Shown: positions 32,297-42,795 of the stretch, piece by piece | Position numbering within the stretch: the first letter of the stretch is position 1 | Layout of the letters: every line of letters starts with the position of its first letter | Assembly (NCBI GenBank): GCA_017509785.1 | Contig: JAFWOT010000012.1 | Span: forward strand, 133,476-197,475 | DNA length: 64,000 nucleotides | Source: Clostridia bacterium | GTDB taxonomy: Bacteria; Bacillota; Clostridia; Christensenellales; CAG-138 | Direction of reading: 5' to 3' | Notes under the pieces: model-generated | Told to the model about the DNA's origin: nothing | The model's input: the letters and a program-made list of their open reading frames with translations, nothing else | Databases searched by the model: none | Translations under genes and position numbers: made by a program

Positions 32297-32557
32297 TTAT
32301 TTGGCAGCAAGCTTCTTGGCAAGCTGAGCCTTTTTACGATCGGCGACGTTCTTATGAATAACGCCCTTGGCGGCAGCCTTATCCGCCATGCTCACGGCAT
32401 TGGTATAAGTCTCGTTTACGAGAGCCTCATCGCCGGACTCCAGCGCCTTGTCGAACTTCTTAACAGCGGTCTTATACTGAGAAGTAACGATGCGGTTGCG
32501 CAGATTCTGCTTCTCGGTAACCTTAACGCGCTTGATAGCTGACTTAATGTTTGCCAA
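32297..32557 (-). CDS. rpsT: 30S ribosomal protein S20
   Basis: 86-residue S20, rich in Lys and Ala, starting (M)ANIKSAIKRVKVTEKQNLRN. The start codon is TTG (complement of 32555-32557), preceded by a strong GGAGGTG. The family N-terminus fixes this start, because no ATG or GTG fits. Escherichia coli rpsT also uses UUG, where it is part of autoregulation. A sigma-A promoter (32594-32622) and a shared terminator flank it. Confidence 0.97.
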   Translation of the reverse strand: MANIKSAIKRVKVTEKQNLRNRIVTSQYKTAVKKFDKALESGDEALVNETYTNAVSMADKAAAKGVIHKNVADRKKAQLAKKLAAK

Positions 32558-32593
32558 ATCGGTTCACCTCCTATACAAATCTCGAACAGCAAA

Positions 32594-32622
32594 ATTATAT
32601 CACTTCCTGCGCAGCTTTGCAA
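32594..32622 (-). promoter_or_regulatory. Promoter of rpsT
   Basis: Minus strand: TTGCAA (32622-32617), 17 bases, TATAAT (32599-32594). Confidence 0.8.
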
Positions 32623-32670
32623 GGCTTTTTTCAATATATAACGCAAAAAAGCGATATATATTGTGCAATG

Positions 32671-32680
32671 GGAGATAATA
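32671..32680 (+). promoter_or_regulatory. Sigma-F/G-like -10 element upstream of gpr
   Basis: GGAGATAATA fits the forespore sigma-F -10 consensus GGNRANANTW at every fixed position, 28 bases before the gpr ATG. A convincing -35 (GYWTA) at the right distance was not found, so this is tentative. Known gpr genes are transcribed by sigma-F and sigma-G. Confidence 0.3.
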
Positions 32681-32708
32681 AACCCCATAAGCCGATCGGA
32701 GGTATTTC

Positions 32709-33620
32709 ATGAGTATTTATACTGATCTTGCATGCGAGGCGCGGGAACTGCATCCGGACATCGACGGTGTGACGGAAAGCAGGCTTTTCCGCGAAGGCGT
32801 CGAAATACGGCGTGTGACGATCCGTTCTTCGGAGGCGGCCGAAAAGCTCGGCAAGAGGATCGGCTCCTACGTGACGCTCGACGCGCCGGATCTTGTCTTT
32901 CGGGAGAGCATACTCTTCGAAACGCTCGAGAGGCTGGCCGCCGGGGAACTGCGGAGGCTCATGCACGGGCTGCCCGAGGAGCTTTGCGTGCTTGTGGTCG
33001 GGCTCGGGAACCGCAGGGTGACTCCGGATTCGTTTGGCCCCGCAGTGACCGAACGAATCCCCGTCACAAGGCATATCATCGAGCTTATGCCGGACGCGCT
33101 CGATAAGGGCACGCCCTCCGTATGCGCGGTATCTCCCGGCGTCCTCGGAGAAACGGGCTTAGAATCAGCCGGGATCGTCAAAAGCCTGGTTGAGAGGTTC
33201 CGCCCCGACGCGGTGATCGCAGCGGATTCCCTCGCATCGAGAAGGGCGGAGCGCATAAGCACCACCATTCAGCTCTCCGACGCCGGGATCGATCCGGGCT
33301 CCGGAGTCGGCAATCTGCGTTCCGGGCTGAACCGCGATACGCTCGGCGTACCCGTTTTTGCCGTGGGGGTACCTCTTGTCGTAAAGGCTTCTACCATAAT
33401 AAGCGACGCCCTGGAGCGTTTGGCAATTGACGGATGCGGGCGCTCCGTCAACCCGGAGAACATTGCGGATCCCATTTCCGAGGACGGTATGGACGCCATG
33501 ATAATGACTCCGAAGGATATCGACCGCATAGTAGACGATATGGCGGGCGTGGCCGCGGGAGCTGTTGGCAGAGCGATATTCGGTGAAAGATACGGTGAAA
33601 TAAAAAAGCTTCTGAGCTGA
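32709..33620 (+). CDS. gpr: Spore germination protease GPR
   Basis: 303-residue protease that degrades small acid-soluble spore proteins on germination. Family blocks: TDLACEARELHPDIDGV, RIGSYVTLDAPDL, CVLVVGLGNRRVTPDSFGP, TRHIIELMPDALDKG, PGVLGETGLESAGIV and DAVIAADSLASRRAERISTTIQLSDAGI. The ATG at 32709 follows GGAGG. The Bacillus enzyme has a 15-residue propeptide ending in TD; here only five residues (MSIYT) precede the conserved Asp-Leu-Ala, so the propeptide is very short or another activation step is used. Confidence 0.95.
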   Translation: MSIYTDLACEARELHPDIDGVTESRLFREGVEIRRVTIRSSEAAEKLGKRIGSYVTLDAPDLVFRESILFETLERLAAGELRRLMHGLPEELCVLVVGLGNRRVTPDSFGPAVTERIPVTRHIIELMPDALDKGTPSVCAVSPGVLGETGLESAGIVKSLVERFRPDAVIAADSLASRRAERISTTIQLSDAGIDPGSGVGNLRSGLNRDTLGVPVFAVGVPLVVKASTIISDALERLAIDGCGRSVNPENIADPISEDGMDAMIMTPKDIDRIVDDMAGVAAGAVGRAIFGERYGEIKKLLS

Positions 33621-33645
33621 CGCCCGGAAGCTTTCGATTTTATCT
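33605..33645. terminator. Hairpin at the gpr/rqcH convergent junction
   Basis: AAAGCTTC (33605-33612) pairs with GAAGCTTT (33627-33634), followed on the plus strand by CGATTTTATCTTTT and preceded by an A tract that serves the minus strand. It overlaps the last codons of gpr. Probably a shared terminator. Confidence 0.6.
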
Positions 33646-35364
33646 TTTGTTCTGCAGGAGCATTGTTGCGTATTCCCTTTCGGGAGTCACGAAAACGGTC
33701 CGCTGATGAGTATAGGTGACCATGCCGGGCTTTGCGCCCGAGGGCTTCTTCACGTACTTCACGAGGGTGAAATCGACCGGCACGTTAGCGGAACCCCTGG
33801 CCTTCGAATAATACGCGGCGAGCATCGCAGCGTCGTAGAGGGTATCGTCGGGTACGGGCTCGGCCTTCTTTATTATGACGTGGGAGCCGTGTATGTCCTT
33901 CGTATGGAGCCATGTGTCCATTGCTCCGGCGGAGGCGGTGAGCTTATCGTTCTGACGGTTGTTCTTGCCTACGAATATATCGATCCCGTCGCGCGAAACG
34001 AAGTGATAAGGCTTTGACGCGGGGAGCTTCTGTGTTCCGGCGCTGCGGCCGTTCTTCAAACGTTTCGCGGCCTCATCGCGCATATAGCCTCCGGATATCA
34101 GCTCCTGGCGAAGCTCCGAAAGCTCCGATTCGCCCTCGCAGCAGGTAAGTGTATAGAGCAGCTCCTCAAGATAAGCAAGCTCGGAAGAAGCCTCGTTGAA
34201 CATGCCGAGAGCATGCTCGCGTGTGAGCTTCGCTTTCCGGTAGGAGTTATAGTATTTCTGCGCGTTGTCGGCGGCGGAGAGCTTCGGATCCAACGGGATC
34301 TCAACGGTCTCCCTGTCCTCGGAATAATAGTTGACACACGCGCATGAGCTCGCCCTCGGGGGAATGGAGTAAAGGTTGGCGGTGATAAGCTCGCCGTAAA
34401 GACGAAGGCGCTCGTTCTCCTCCTCGCTTGAGATGGCCTCTGAAAAGATGCCGAGCTTTCTCTCGAGCTTGGCGGCGGCGTTTCTGATGACGTGCTCATA
34501 TGACGAGGTCCTGCGGCGGATGCTCTCCTCGGCGGCGCGGGTCTCATAGAAGGAGTTGACGGCCTCGCTCATGGTGGCATAGGGGACCGCCTCGCCGTCC
34601 TTCGGGATGAACGGCAGGTGGCAGACCGCCTTTCCGTCTGCCCTCAGCACGCAGGGCGAATACTCTCCGCGAAGAAGAGCGCTGTAGTACCGTTCGAGAG
34701 CCTCCGCGATATGACGGGGGCCGGAGCCGTTGTCAAGGGATGCGATAAGCCTCTTCGCCACGGCGGGGGAGAGGCCGTAGAATCTGTCGGAGAGAGCGGC
34801 CTCGGGCTTGACGGCGTCTTCGAGCACGGAGAGAAAATCGGCCGCTGACGCATGGCGAGCGTCCTGCTTCTTTTTAGAGGGAGGGTATTCGTATTTGAGC
34901 TTCGGAAGAACGAGCCTCATCGAGGAGACGGAGGGAGATACGCGGCGTATCGCGTCTATTATAACGCCGTCCCCGTCGAGGAGTATGACGTTCGAGTGCC
35001 TGCCCATTATCTCTATAACGAGCGTGAGCCTCAGCTCATCGCGCATATCGGAATAGGTCTCTATGCCCAGAAGAACGACCCTGTCGCCGTTGGGCTGATC
35101 TACGGAGGAGATGCGCGCGCCTGTCAGGTATTTCCTCATCAGCATGAGGAAAGCAGGCGCTTCGGCAGGGGAGGCCTTGCGCTCGTCCGTAAGCACGAGA
35201 CGGCAGTTTTCGGGCGAAGCGGAAGCAAGCAGGCGGTATGAACCGCCTGCCGCGTGAATGGCTATCAACAGCTCGTCCCTTTCGGGCTGCTGTACCTTTT
35301 CAATCCTGCCGCCGATGATGCAGTTGAGCTCCCGAACGACGGCGGTCAAAGATAATCCGTCCAT
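33640..35364 (-). CDS. rqcH: Ribosome quality-control protein RqcH (NFACT / FbpA family)
   Basis: 574-residue NFACT protein that binds obstructed 50S subunits and adds alanine tails to stalled nascent chains. N-terminal NFACT-N (MDGLSLTAVVRELNCIIGGRIEKVQQP), helix-hairpin-helix region (YGLSPAVAKRLIASL), coiled coil around 280-430, and C-terminal NFACT-R (YHFVSRDGIDIFVGKNNRQN, DTWLHTKDIHGSHVII). The ATG at 35364 shares its A with the stop of the upstream FAH-family gene. Last gene of the tig-clpP-clpX run, so folding, degradation and stalled-chain tagging are linked. Confidence 0.94.
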   Translation of the reverse strand: MDGLSLTAVVRELNCIIGGRIEKVQQPERDELLIAIHAAGGSYRLLASASPENCRLVLTDERKASPAEAPAFLMLMRKYLTGARISSVDQPNGDRVVLLGIETYSDMRDELRLTLVIEIMGRHSNVILLDGDGVIIDAIRRVSPSVSSMRLVLPKLKYEYPPSKKKQDARHASAADFLSVLEDAVKPEAALSDRFYGLSPAVAKRLIASLDNGSGPRHIAEALERYYSALLRGEYSPCVLRADGKAVCHLPFIPKDGEAVPYATMSEAVNSFYETRAAEESIRRRTSSYEHVIRNAAAKLERKLGIFSEAISSEEENERLRLYGELITANLYSIPPRASSCACVNYYSEDRETVEIPLDPKLSAADNAQKYYNSYRKAKLTREHALGMFNEASSELAYLEELLYTLTCCEGESELSELRQELISGGYMRDEAAKRLKNGRSAGTQKLPASKPYHFVSRDGIDIFVGKNNRQNDKLTASAGAMDTWLHTKDIHGSHVIIKKAEPVPDDTLYDAAMLAAYYSKARGSANVPVDFTLVKYVKKPSGAKPGMVTYTHQRTVFVTPEREYATMLLQNKR

Positions 35365-36116
35365 CAAACTATCCTGTTATGGAGTATGCCGATGCCCTCG
35401 ATCTCGACCTCGACAACGTCGCCGCGCTGCATGGGGCCGACGCCCTCGGGGGTGCCGGTGGCGATTATATCGCCGGGCAGCAGAGTCATGCATTCGGAGA
35501 TATAGCAAACGAGCTTATCGACGTCATGGGTCATGCAGTCGATGGTCGAATGCTGGCGCACCTCGCCGTTGACCCTCGTCTCGATGACGGAATGGGTCGG
35601 GTCGATCTCCGTTTCGATATGCGGACCGATCGGGCAGAAAGTGTCAAAGCCCTTGCCCCTCGTCCACTGGGAAACGGCCTTCTGGATATCCCGCGCGGTC
35701 ACGTCGTTGAGGCAGGTGTAGCCGAAGATGTAATCCCGGGCGGTGCCCGGCTCGGCCGCGTGGCACTTCTTACCGATAACGACGCCGAGCTCGCCCTCGT
35801 AATCGAGCCTGTGGCTGATGGCGGGGTAGACAACGTCGTCTCCGTCGCCGACTATGCTGGTGGAAGGCTTTATGAAGAGCAGGGGCTCCTCGGGTCGGCC
35901 TTCGCCCATCTCGTCGGCGTGAGCCTTGTAGTTCTTGCCTACGGCGACTATCTTCGTGGGTTCGGCAGGGGGAAGCAGCTTAACGCTCCTCACGGAGTAG
36001 ACCCTGCCGTCATCCTCGACGGAATCATAGGGGGCATGGGCGAGTCTTTTTACGGAATCGCCCTCAAGGATAGCGTAGAAGGCTTCGCCCTCATATTCGG
36101 CTCTGACGAATTTCAT
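35364..36116 (-). CDS. Fumarylacetoacetate hydrolase family protein
   Basis: 250 residues with the FAH fold. Elements: KIVAVGKNYKAHADEMG, PLLFIKPSTSIVGDGD, the metal-binding LDYEGELGVVIGKKC, GYTCLNDVTARDIQ, KGFDTFCPIGPHI and LLPGDIIATGTPEGVGPMQ. These proteins hydrolyse or decarboxylate acylpyruvates and oxaloacetate-like compounds; the substrate here is unknown. It is placed between clpX and rqcH, 14 bases after clpX and touching rqcH, so co-transcription is near certain although no functional link is obvious. Confidence 0.92.
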   Translation of the reverse strand: MKFVRAEYEGEAFYAILEGDSVKRLAHAPYDSVEDDGRVYSVRSVKLLPPAEPTKIVAVGKNYKAHADEMGEGRPEEPLLFIKPSTSIVGDGDDVVYPAISHRLDYEGELGVVIGKKCHAAEPGTARDYIFGYTCLNDVTARDIQKAVSQWTRGKGFDTFCPIGPHIETEIDPTHSVIETRVNGEVRQHSTIDCMTHDVDKLVCYISECMTLLPGDIIATGTPEGVGPMQRGDVVEVEIEGIGILHNRIV

Positions 36117-36130
36117 GTGACGCTCCTTTG

Positions 36131-37384
<1,254 letters not shown>

Positions 37385-37402
37385 TTATTTCTCCATGATG
37401 TT

Positions 37403-37987
37403 TTATCTGCGGGGCTTGACGATCTCGTCGATGAGACCGAATTCCAAAGCTTCCTCGGCAGACAAGAAGTTATCGCGCTCGGTGGCCTCTTCGATAACGG
37501 AAAGGGGCTTGCCGGTGCGCTCCGCCAGTATCTCGTTGAGCTTCCTGCGGGTCTTTATAATGTGATCGGCGTGGATCTTCACGTCGCTCGCCTGACCGTA
37601 GGCGCCGCCCGAGGGCTGGTGGATCATTATTTCACTGTTGGGAAGAGCCTTCCTCTTGCCCTTGGCTCCCGCCGCGAGCAGGAACGCTCCCATGGAGGCC
37701 GCCATGCCGACGCAGATCGTGCTGACCTCGCACTTGAGATAGCGGATCGTATCGTAGATGGCGAGCCCCGCGGAGACGGAACCGCCCGGGCTGTTGATAT
37801 AGAGGAATATGTCCTTGTCGGGATCGTCGGCCTCGAGGAAGAGGAGCTGCGCAATTATAAGGTTGGCTTCCTCATCCGTGACCTCGTTCCCGAGGAACAG
37901 TATGCGGTCCTTGAGCAGACGCGAATAGATATCATAGGAGCGTTCTCCTTTGTTCGTCTGCTCGACGACTATGGGTACTAAACTCAT
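37403..37987 (-). CDS. clpP: ATP-dependent Clp protease proteolytic subunit ClpP
   Basis: Serine peptidase of 194 residues forming the tetradecameric chamber. It starts [23 protein letters not shown]. The catalytic Ser is in [11 protein letters not shown], His in [13 protein letters not shown], and Asp in the [11 protein letters not shown] region. The oxyanion loop [17 protein letters not shown] is intact. The start overlaps the tig stop by one base. Confidence 0.98.
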   Translation of the reverse strand: MSLVPIVVEQTNKGERSYDIYSRLLKDRILFLGNEVTDEEANLIIAQLLFLEADDPDKDIFLYINSPGGSVSAGLAIYDTIRYLKCEVSTICVGMAASMGAFLLAAGAKGKRKALPNSEIMIHQPSGGAYGQASDVKIHADHIIKTRRKLNEILAERTGKPLSVIEEATERDNFLSAEEALEFGLIDEIVKPRR

Positions 37988-39291
37988 TATTCGTTATCCT
38001 CTTTCTTTTCGATGACCTTTGCGTTCTCCTTCACGAGACGGACGACCGCCTCATAAAGAGCGGACTGGGCGTACTTCCTGCGGTTTTCGGGGAGAAGCTC
38101 TTTGGCGATCTTCTCGGCGTCCCAATCCTGAGCGCGCTCGGCGTAGGCGTTGACAGCGGCCTCGTAGTCACGGTCTTCGGGCTTGAGCTTCTCGGCGTCG
38201 ATGACGGCCTGAATGACGGTGCGCGCCTTGATCTGATCGGCGGCCATCTTATGATAACGCTCGTGCAGATCCTCCACAGTGGTGCCCATGTAGTTGGCGT
38301 AATCCTCAAACTTGAGGCCGATATCCGCAAGCTGATGCTCGAGCTCGTGAAGCTCGGCGTGAGCCTCGGCATGGATGAGTTCCTCGTGGATCTCGACCTT
38401 GGCGTTGTCGATGACCTTCTGCATGACAGCGGACTCGAAAGCTGCCTCGCGATCCTTTGCGGCCTGCTTTTCAAGCTCCTCGCGGATGCTCGCCTTAAGC
38501 TCGTCGAGAGTCTCGAATTCGCTGGTGTCGGCGGCAAATTCGTCGTTGAGCTCGGGGAGCTCCTCATAGGAGATCTCGTGCACCTTTACCTTGAAAACGG
38601 CTTCCTTGCCTGCAAGGTGCTCGGCCTGGTAATCCTCGGGGAAGGTGACCTTGACGTCGCGCTCCTCGTCGATCTTCATACCGACCATCTGCTCCTCGAA
38701 TCCGGGGATGAACTGGTGCGAGCCGATCTTCATGGAGTAGTTTTCCGCGGTGCCGCCCTCGAACTGTTCGCCGTCACAGAAACCGGCGAAATCGAACACG
38801 GCGACGTCTCCGAGCTCCAGGGGACGCTCGACGGAAACGAGCCTGGCCTGCGAATGACGGCGCTCGTCAAGAGCCTTGTCTACGGACTCGTCCGTAACAT
38901 TATACTCCTGCATGGGGACTTCTATACCCTTGTACTCGCCGAGCTCACAGGTGGGCTCGAGGACGATCACAGCCTCTATCTCGCAGCCATCGGTCTCGGA
39001 GTAGCTGATAATGCTGTATTCGGGAGCCATGGCGGGGAGTATCTTCTGCTCGGCGACGGCGTCGGCGCAGGCGCGCTCGACCGCGAGATCGAGCTCCTTA
39101 TCCCAGAATGCGGCGGGGCCGTACTGCTGCTCGATCATGTGGCGGGGGGCCTTTCCCTTGCGGAACCCGGGAATGGGGTACTTGGAACCGATGCGGTGAT
39201 AAGCGTCGTTGAGCGCCTTGACATAAGCCTCTGCGGGGAGCTTGAAGGTCAGCTTGACCTTTCCGGTTTCGATGGTGGTGATTTCAGACAT
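37987..39291 (-). CDS. tig: Trigger factor (ribosome-associated chaperone)
   Basis: 434 residues. The N-terminal ribosome-binding domain carries the signature in [18 protein letters not shown] (GFRxGxxP). The middle FKBP-type PPIase domain ([40 protein letters not shown]) and the C-terminal helical domain are complete. It acts co-translationally at the exit tunnel. First gene of the minus-strand run with clpP and clpX, the conserved tig-clpP-clpX order, with a good promoter upstream. Confidence 0.97.
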   Translation of the reverse strand: MSEITTIETGKVKLTFKLPAEAYVKALNDAYHRIGSKYPIPGFRKGKAPRHMIEQQYGPAAFWDKELDLAVERACADAVAEQKILPAMAPEYSIISYSETDGCEIEAVIVLEPTCELGEYKGIEVPMQEYNVTDESVDKALDERRHSQARLVSVERPLELGDVAVFDFAGFCDGEQFEGGTAENYSMKIGSHQFIPGFEEQMVGMKIDEERDVKVTFPEDYQAEHLAGKEAVFKVKVHEISYEELPELNDEFAADTSEFETLDELKASIREELEKQAAKDREAAFESAVMQKVIDNAKVEIHEELIHAEAHAELHELEHQLADIGLKFEDYANYMGTTVEDLHERYHKMAADQIKARTVIQAVIDAEKLKPEDRDYEAAVNAYAERAQDWDAEKIAKELLPENRRKYAQSALYEAVVRLVKENAKVIEKKEDNE

Positions 39292-39367
39292 ATATTCCTC
39301 CGTAATTGGGCGTACGCCCTATTGTTAACGATTTATGGGAGCTTTCGCATAAGCCCCATAGCATATC

Positions 39368-39396
39368 ATTTTAACATAGATTATTCCGTTTGTAAA
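39368..39396 (-). promoter_or_regulatory. Promoter of the tig-clpP-clpX run
   Basis: Minus strand: TTTACA (39396-39391), 17 bases, TAAAAT (39373-39368) with extended -10 TG. The leader of about 70 bases contains the perfect palindrome GGGCGTACGCCC (39308-39319), close to the start codon. Confidence 0.78.
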
Positions 39397-39457
39397 CATG
39401 AAACAGGATTTTTCAACAATATATGTGCCTGTTCCGGCACGAAGATCAAAAAGGTGG

Positions 39458-39486
39458 TTCACAAAACGAAGCTTTCGTGATAAAAT
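39458..39486 (+). promoter_or_regulatory. Promoter of the pdp run
   Basis: TTCACA (39458-39463), 17 bases, TAAAAT (39481-39486) with extended -10 TG. Divergent from the tig promoter, about 60 bases apart. Confidence 0.7.
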
Positions 39487-39531
39487 CATCGTGTAAAGAT
39501 ATACTGGGAGGAGTGAAGCGCAAGCACCCGT

Positions 39532-40842
39532 ATGATAGTCACAGAACTCATTGAAAAGAAGCGCGACGGAGGCGAGATGACGAGGGAGGAGATAGAGTTC
39601 CTCGTCAACGGTTACGTTGCCGGTTCCGTGCAGGATTGTCAGATGTCCGCATGGATGATGGCCGTCTGCATCAGGGGCATGACGGAGAGGGAGACAGCCG
39701 ACCTCACGGCCGTCATGATGGATTCCGGGGATAAGGTCGATCTTTCCGATCTGCCCGGCGTCAAGGTCGATAAGCATTCGACGGGAGGGGTCGGCGATAC
39801 GACGACTCTCGTCGCGGCTCCGCTCGTCGCCGCCTGCGGCGGCACCGTCGCCAAAATGAGCGGCAGAGGCCTCGCGCACTCCGGCGGGACTCTCGATAAG
39901 CTCGAGTCCGTCCCCGGGGTATGCATAGAGCAGCCCCTTGAAAGGTTCAAGGATATAGTCAGGAATAACGGCGTCGCTGTGATAGGGCAGTCAGCCGATC
40001 TCGTCCCCGCCGATAAGAAGATGTACGCTCTCCGTGACGTGACGGGCACCGTCGCGAGCATACCGCTCATAGCCTCCAGCATAATGAGCAAGAAGCTCGC
40101 CGCCGGAGCGGATGCGATAGTCCTCGACGTGAAGACGGGCAACGGCGCCTTTATGGAGACCCTCGAGGGCTCGAAGGCCCTCGCGCGCGAGATGGTCAAG
40201 CTCGGCAGGTCGCTCGGCCGCAGAACGGTCGCCGTCATAACCGATATGAACCGCCCTCTCGGCATGGCGATAGGCAACGGCCTCGAGATGAAGGAAGCGG
40301 TCGAGGTGCTGACGGGCAGGATACCCCTCGGCGATCCGCTGGTTGAAGTCTGCCTCATACTCGGTTCCCGCATGCTGACGCTCTCCGGTCTGGCGGATTC
40401 TGTCGCCGAGGCTCGCGAAAAGCTCGTCGACGCGCTGAGATCCGGCGCGGGAACCCGCAAGCTCCGCGCCATGATTGAAGCTCTCGGCGGGGATCCGGCC
40501 TATATCGACGAGCCGGAGCGCCTCGTCAAAGTAAAGAGTATCGTCCCGGTATGCGCGGACAGGTCCGGCTTTATCGGCTCGATAGACGCTAAAAAGCTCG
40601 GCATATCCGCGGCTCTGCTCGGCGCGGGAAGGTTCCGCAAGGAGGACGTTATAGACCCGGCCGTCGGCATACTGATGAACAAACGGTACGGCGACACTGT
40701 GAAAGAGGGCGAGACTCTGGCTTATCTCTACGTTAACGATGATAAGCATCTCGACGAGGTCGTCCGGATGGTGAGCGAAGCAGTCTCCGTGTCCGGGGAA
40801 AGGCCGGCCGAGCTCCCGCTCGTATACGACGTGATCGAATAG
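39532..40842 (+). CDS. pdp: Pyrimidine-nucleoside phosphorylase
   Basis: 436 residues; phosphorolysis of uridine and thymidine to base and (deoxy)ribose 1-phosphate. The family signature is visible as [20 protein letters not shown], with the phosphate-site [15 protein letters not shown] and [11 protein letters not shown]. The C-terminal alpha/beta domain ([15 protein letters not shown]) is complete. The only usable start in frame is ATG 39532, since an in-frame stop lies at 39514. The strong GGGAGGAG (39506-39513) is 18 bases upstream, further than normal. Salvage role; whether thymidine or uridine is preferred is not clear. Confidence 0.95.
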   Translation: MIVTELIEKKRDGGEMTREEIEFLVNGYVAGSVQDCQMSAWMMAVCIRGMTERETADLTAVMMDSGDKVDLSDLPGVKVDKHSTGGVGDTTTLVAAPLVAACGGTVAKMSGRGLAHSGGTLDKLESVPGVCIEQPLERFKDIVRNNGVAVIGQSADLVPADKKMYALRDVTGTVASIPLIASSIMSKKLAAGADAIVLDVKTGNGAFMETLEGSKALAREMVKLGRSLGRRTVAVITDMNRPLGMAIGNGLEMKEAVEVLTGRIPLGDPLVEVCLILGSRMLTLSGLADSVAEAREKLVDALRSGAGTRKLRAMIEALGGDPAYIDEPERLVKVKSIVPVCADRSGFIGSIDAKKLGISAALLGAGRFRKEDVIDPAVGILMNKRYGDTVKEGETLAYLYVNDDKHLDEVVRMVSEAVSVSGERPAELPLVYDVIE

Positions 40843-40852
40843 GTATAAGGAT

Positions 40853-41875
40853 TTGAAAACTTCTGATTTTTACTATGAGCTCCCTCCGGAGCTCATCGCG
40901 CAGTCTCCCGCCGAAAAGCGGGACTGTTCCCGTCTTCTCGTCTATAACAGGAAGGATAAGACGATCGAGGACAGGATCTTCCGCGACGTGATCGAGTATC
41001 TTGAACCCGGCGACGTCCTCGTCAGGAACGTCACAAAGGTCATCCCGGCAAGGCTGTACGCCACTCGCCGGGGGACGGGCGGCGCGATGGAGTTCCTGCT
41101 TCTCCGCCGCATCAACGAGACGGATTGGGAATGCCTTGTAAAGCCGGGCAGAAGGGCCCTCCCCGACAGGACTTTCATCGTAAACGACGAGCTCACAGTA
41201 ACGGTGCTCGAGGTCTGCGATGACGGCAACCGCATAGTCCGCCTCAATTACGAGGGCATCTTCGAGGAGGTGCTCGACCGTGCGGGCGAGATGCCGCTCC
41301 CGCCGTATATAACGGAGAAGCTCGAGGATAAGTCCCGCTATCAGACGGTCTATGCGCGCGACAACGGTTCCGCCGCCGCGCCGACCGCCGGGCTGCATTT
41401 CACGCCCGAGCTTCTGGAGAGGATAAGGGACAAGGGCGTCTTTATTGCGGACATTCTTCTTCACGTCGGCCTCGGGACTTTCCGCCCCGTTTCAGCCGAG
41501 AACGTGGAGGAGCATCACATGCACTCTGAGTATTGGCAGGTCTCCGAGGAGGCGGCCGCGATGATCAACGCCGCGAGGGCGAACGGAGGAAGGATAATCT
41601 CTGTCGGAACGACGGGCTGCCGCACGCTTGAATCCTCTTCCGATAAAAACGGCGTTGTTCACGCCGGCTCCGGCTGGACGGACATATTCATAACGCCGGG
41701 ATACAGGTTCAAGGCCGTCGACGCGCTGATCACAAATTTCCATCTCCCCGAATCGACTCTTTTGATGCTCATCAGCGCATTCTCCACCCGCGAGGAGGTC
41801 ATGCGCGTCTATAAGCATGCCGTGGAAGAAAGGTACAGGTTCTTTTCCTTCGGGGATGCAATGCTGATGATCTGA
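40853..41875 (+). CDS. queA: S-adenosylmethionine:tRNA ribosyltransferase-isomerase QueA
   Basis: Penultimate step of queuosine synthesis in tRNA; 340 residues. It starts (M)[28 protein letters not shown] from TTG 40853, which follows AGGTATAAGG. Conserved: [57 protein letters not shown]. In many bacteria queA neighbours tgt, the preceding pathway step; here tgt is 8.7 kb downstream. Confidence 0.97.
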   Translation: MKTSDFYYELPPELIAQSPAEKRDCSRLLVYNRKDKTIEDRIFRDVIEYLEPGDVLVRNVTKVIPARLYATRRGTGGAMEFLLLRRINETDWECLVKPGRRALPDRTFIVNDELTVTVLEVCDDGNRIVRLNYEGIFEEVLDRAGEMPLPPYITEKLEDKSRYQTVYARDNGSAAAPTAGLHFTPELLERIRDKGVFIADILLHVGLGTFRPVSAENVEEHHMHSEYWQVSEEAAAMINAARANGGRIISVGTTGCRTLESSSDKNGVVHAGSGWTDIFITPGYRFKAVDALITNFHLPESTLLMLISAFSTREEVMRVYKHAVEERYRFFSFGDAMLMI

Positions 41876-41977
41876 TCCTCCTGTCCCGTCCGCAAAGGAC
41901 AAGCCCGATATCAACAGGATCGAGGAGAGCGCTGAGATGAAAAAGAGCTGTCTTTTGAAAGAGGGAAGGTTTGCGCA

Positions 41978-42778
41978 ATGGATGGAGATTTGAAGAATAT
42001 AATCGAAACAGGAGATGCAATACGGACGGCGGAGCAACTGCTTCGCGGCGGCGATCGTCTTTATGCGGGGACGATCGGTATTGACGGGCGTCCGCAGGTG
42101 CGGCCGGCGTCGTTCGCGTTCGTGCGGGACGGGGCGCTGTATTTCCTGACTCTCAAAAGCAGCCGCATGTACGCAGAGCTTTCAAAGACTCCGTTCATAC
42201 AGTTTTGCGGCCGCGGCGGGGAAAGCGGTCTCTCGTTCAGGCTTTCGGGAAAGGCCGTTTTTACAGAGGATCCCGAGATCACGGAGCCTGCGGCCGGGGC
42301 TTGCCCCGAAGTATTGGAGAGAGCCGGGGGAGAGATGAAGATGCTCATCGTGTTTTTCCTTACCGGAGCGGAGCTGCTTATTGAGAGCGAAACGCCGAAC
42401 GAGCCCGAAACAAAAATGCTCCTTCCCGATCCCTCGGGCGTTCTTATCGGGATCGCTGTCAAAAAGAAGACGGAGCTTCGTGACAGGTTAACGCGGGTGT
42501 TCGAACGCCGGGAAACGGAACCGCCTTTGAAGGAGGGCAAAGCCGCCCGCCTTTATGACGGCGCGATGTTCGTGTTTGCCGAAGCCGCGAAGGCTCTCTG
42601 GCCGAGGATGGATATAACGCCGCTGGAAAGGGCGGCCGTTTTCGAGACCTACGACGAGCGGGAAAAATACACTATGCTCGCCGCGCGGATCATCGGCAAC
42701 GCTGTCGTTGATTCTCCCGAGGACGTCACATATTGGCTCGATCCCGAGAGATGGACGGAAACGGGATTCGAAGTCTGA
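41978..42778 (+). CDS. PPOX-like flavin-binding-fold protein with an extra C-terminal domain
   Basis: 266 residues. The first half (about 15-130) looks like a pyridoxamine-5'-phosphate oxidase-like split barrel: GTIGIDGRPQVRPASFAFV, GALYFLTLKSSRMYAELSK, FIQFCGRG. The second half (about 130-266) is not one I recognise; it contains KEGKAARLYDGAMFVFAEAAKALWPR without obvious metal or cofactor motifs. PPOX-fold proteins bind FMN, F420 or haem; the ligand here is unknown. AGGGAAGG precedes the ATG at 41978. A short frame at 41937-41993 overlaps the start. Confidence 0.7.
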   Translation: MDGDLKNIIETGDAIRTAEQLLRGGDRLYAGTIGIDGRPQVRPASFAFVRDGALYFLTLKSSRMYAELSKTPFIQFCGRGGESGLSFRLSGKAVFTEDPEITEPAAGACPEVLERAGGEMKMLIVFFLTGAELLIESETPNEPETKMLLPDPSGVLIGIAVKKKTELRDRLTRVFERRETEPPLKEGKAARLYDGAMFVFAEAAKALWPRMDITPLERAAVFETYDEREKYTMLAARIIGNAVVDSPEDVTYWLDPERWTETGFEV

Positions 42779-42795
42779 AAGGAGATCGGATCAAA

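Noticed and set aside
38251..39480. 409-codon plus-strand frame opposite tig
   Set aside because: Shadow of trigger factor; it reads through both divergent promoters and lacks a ribosome-binding site.
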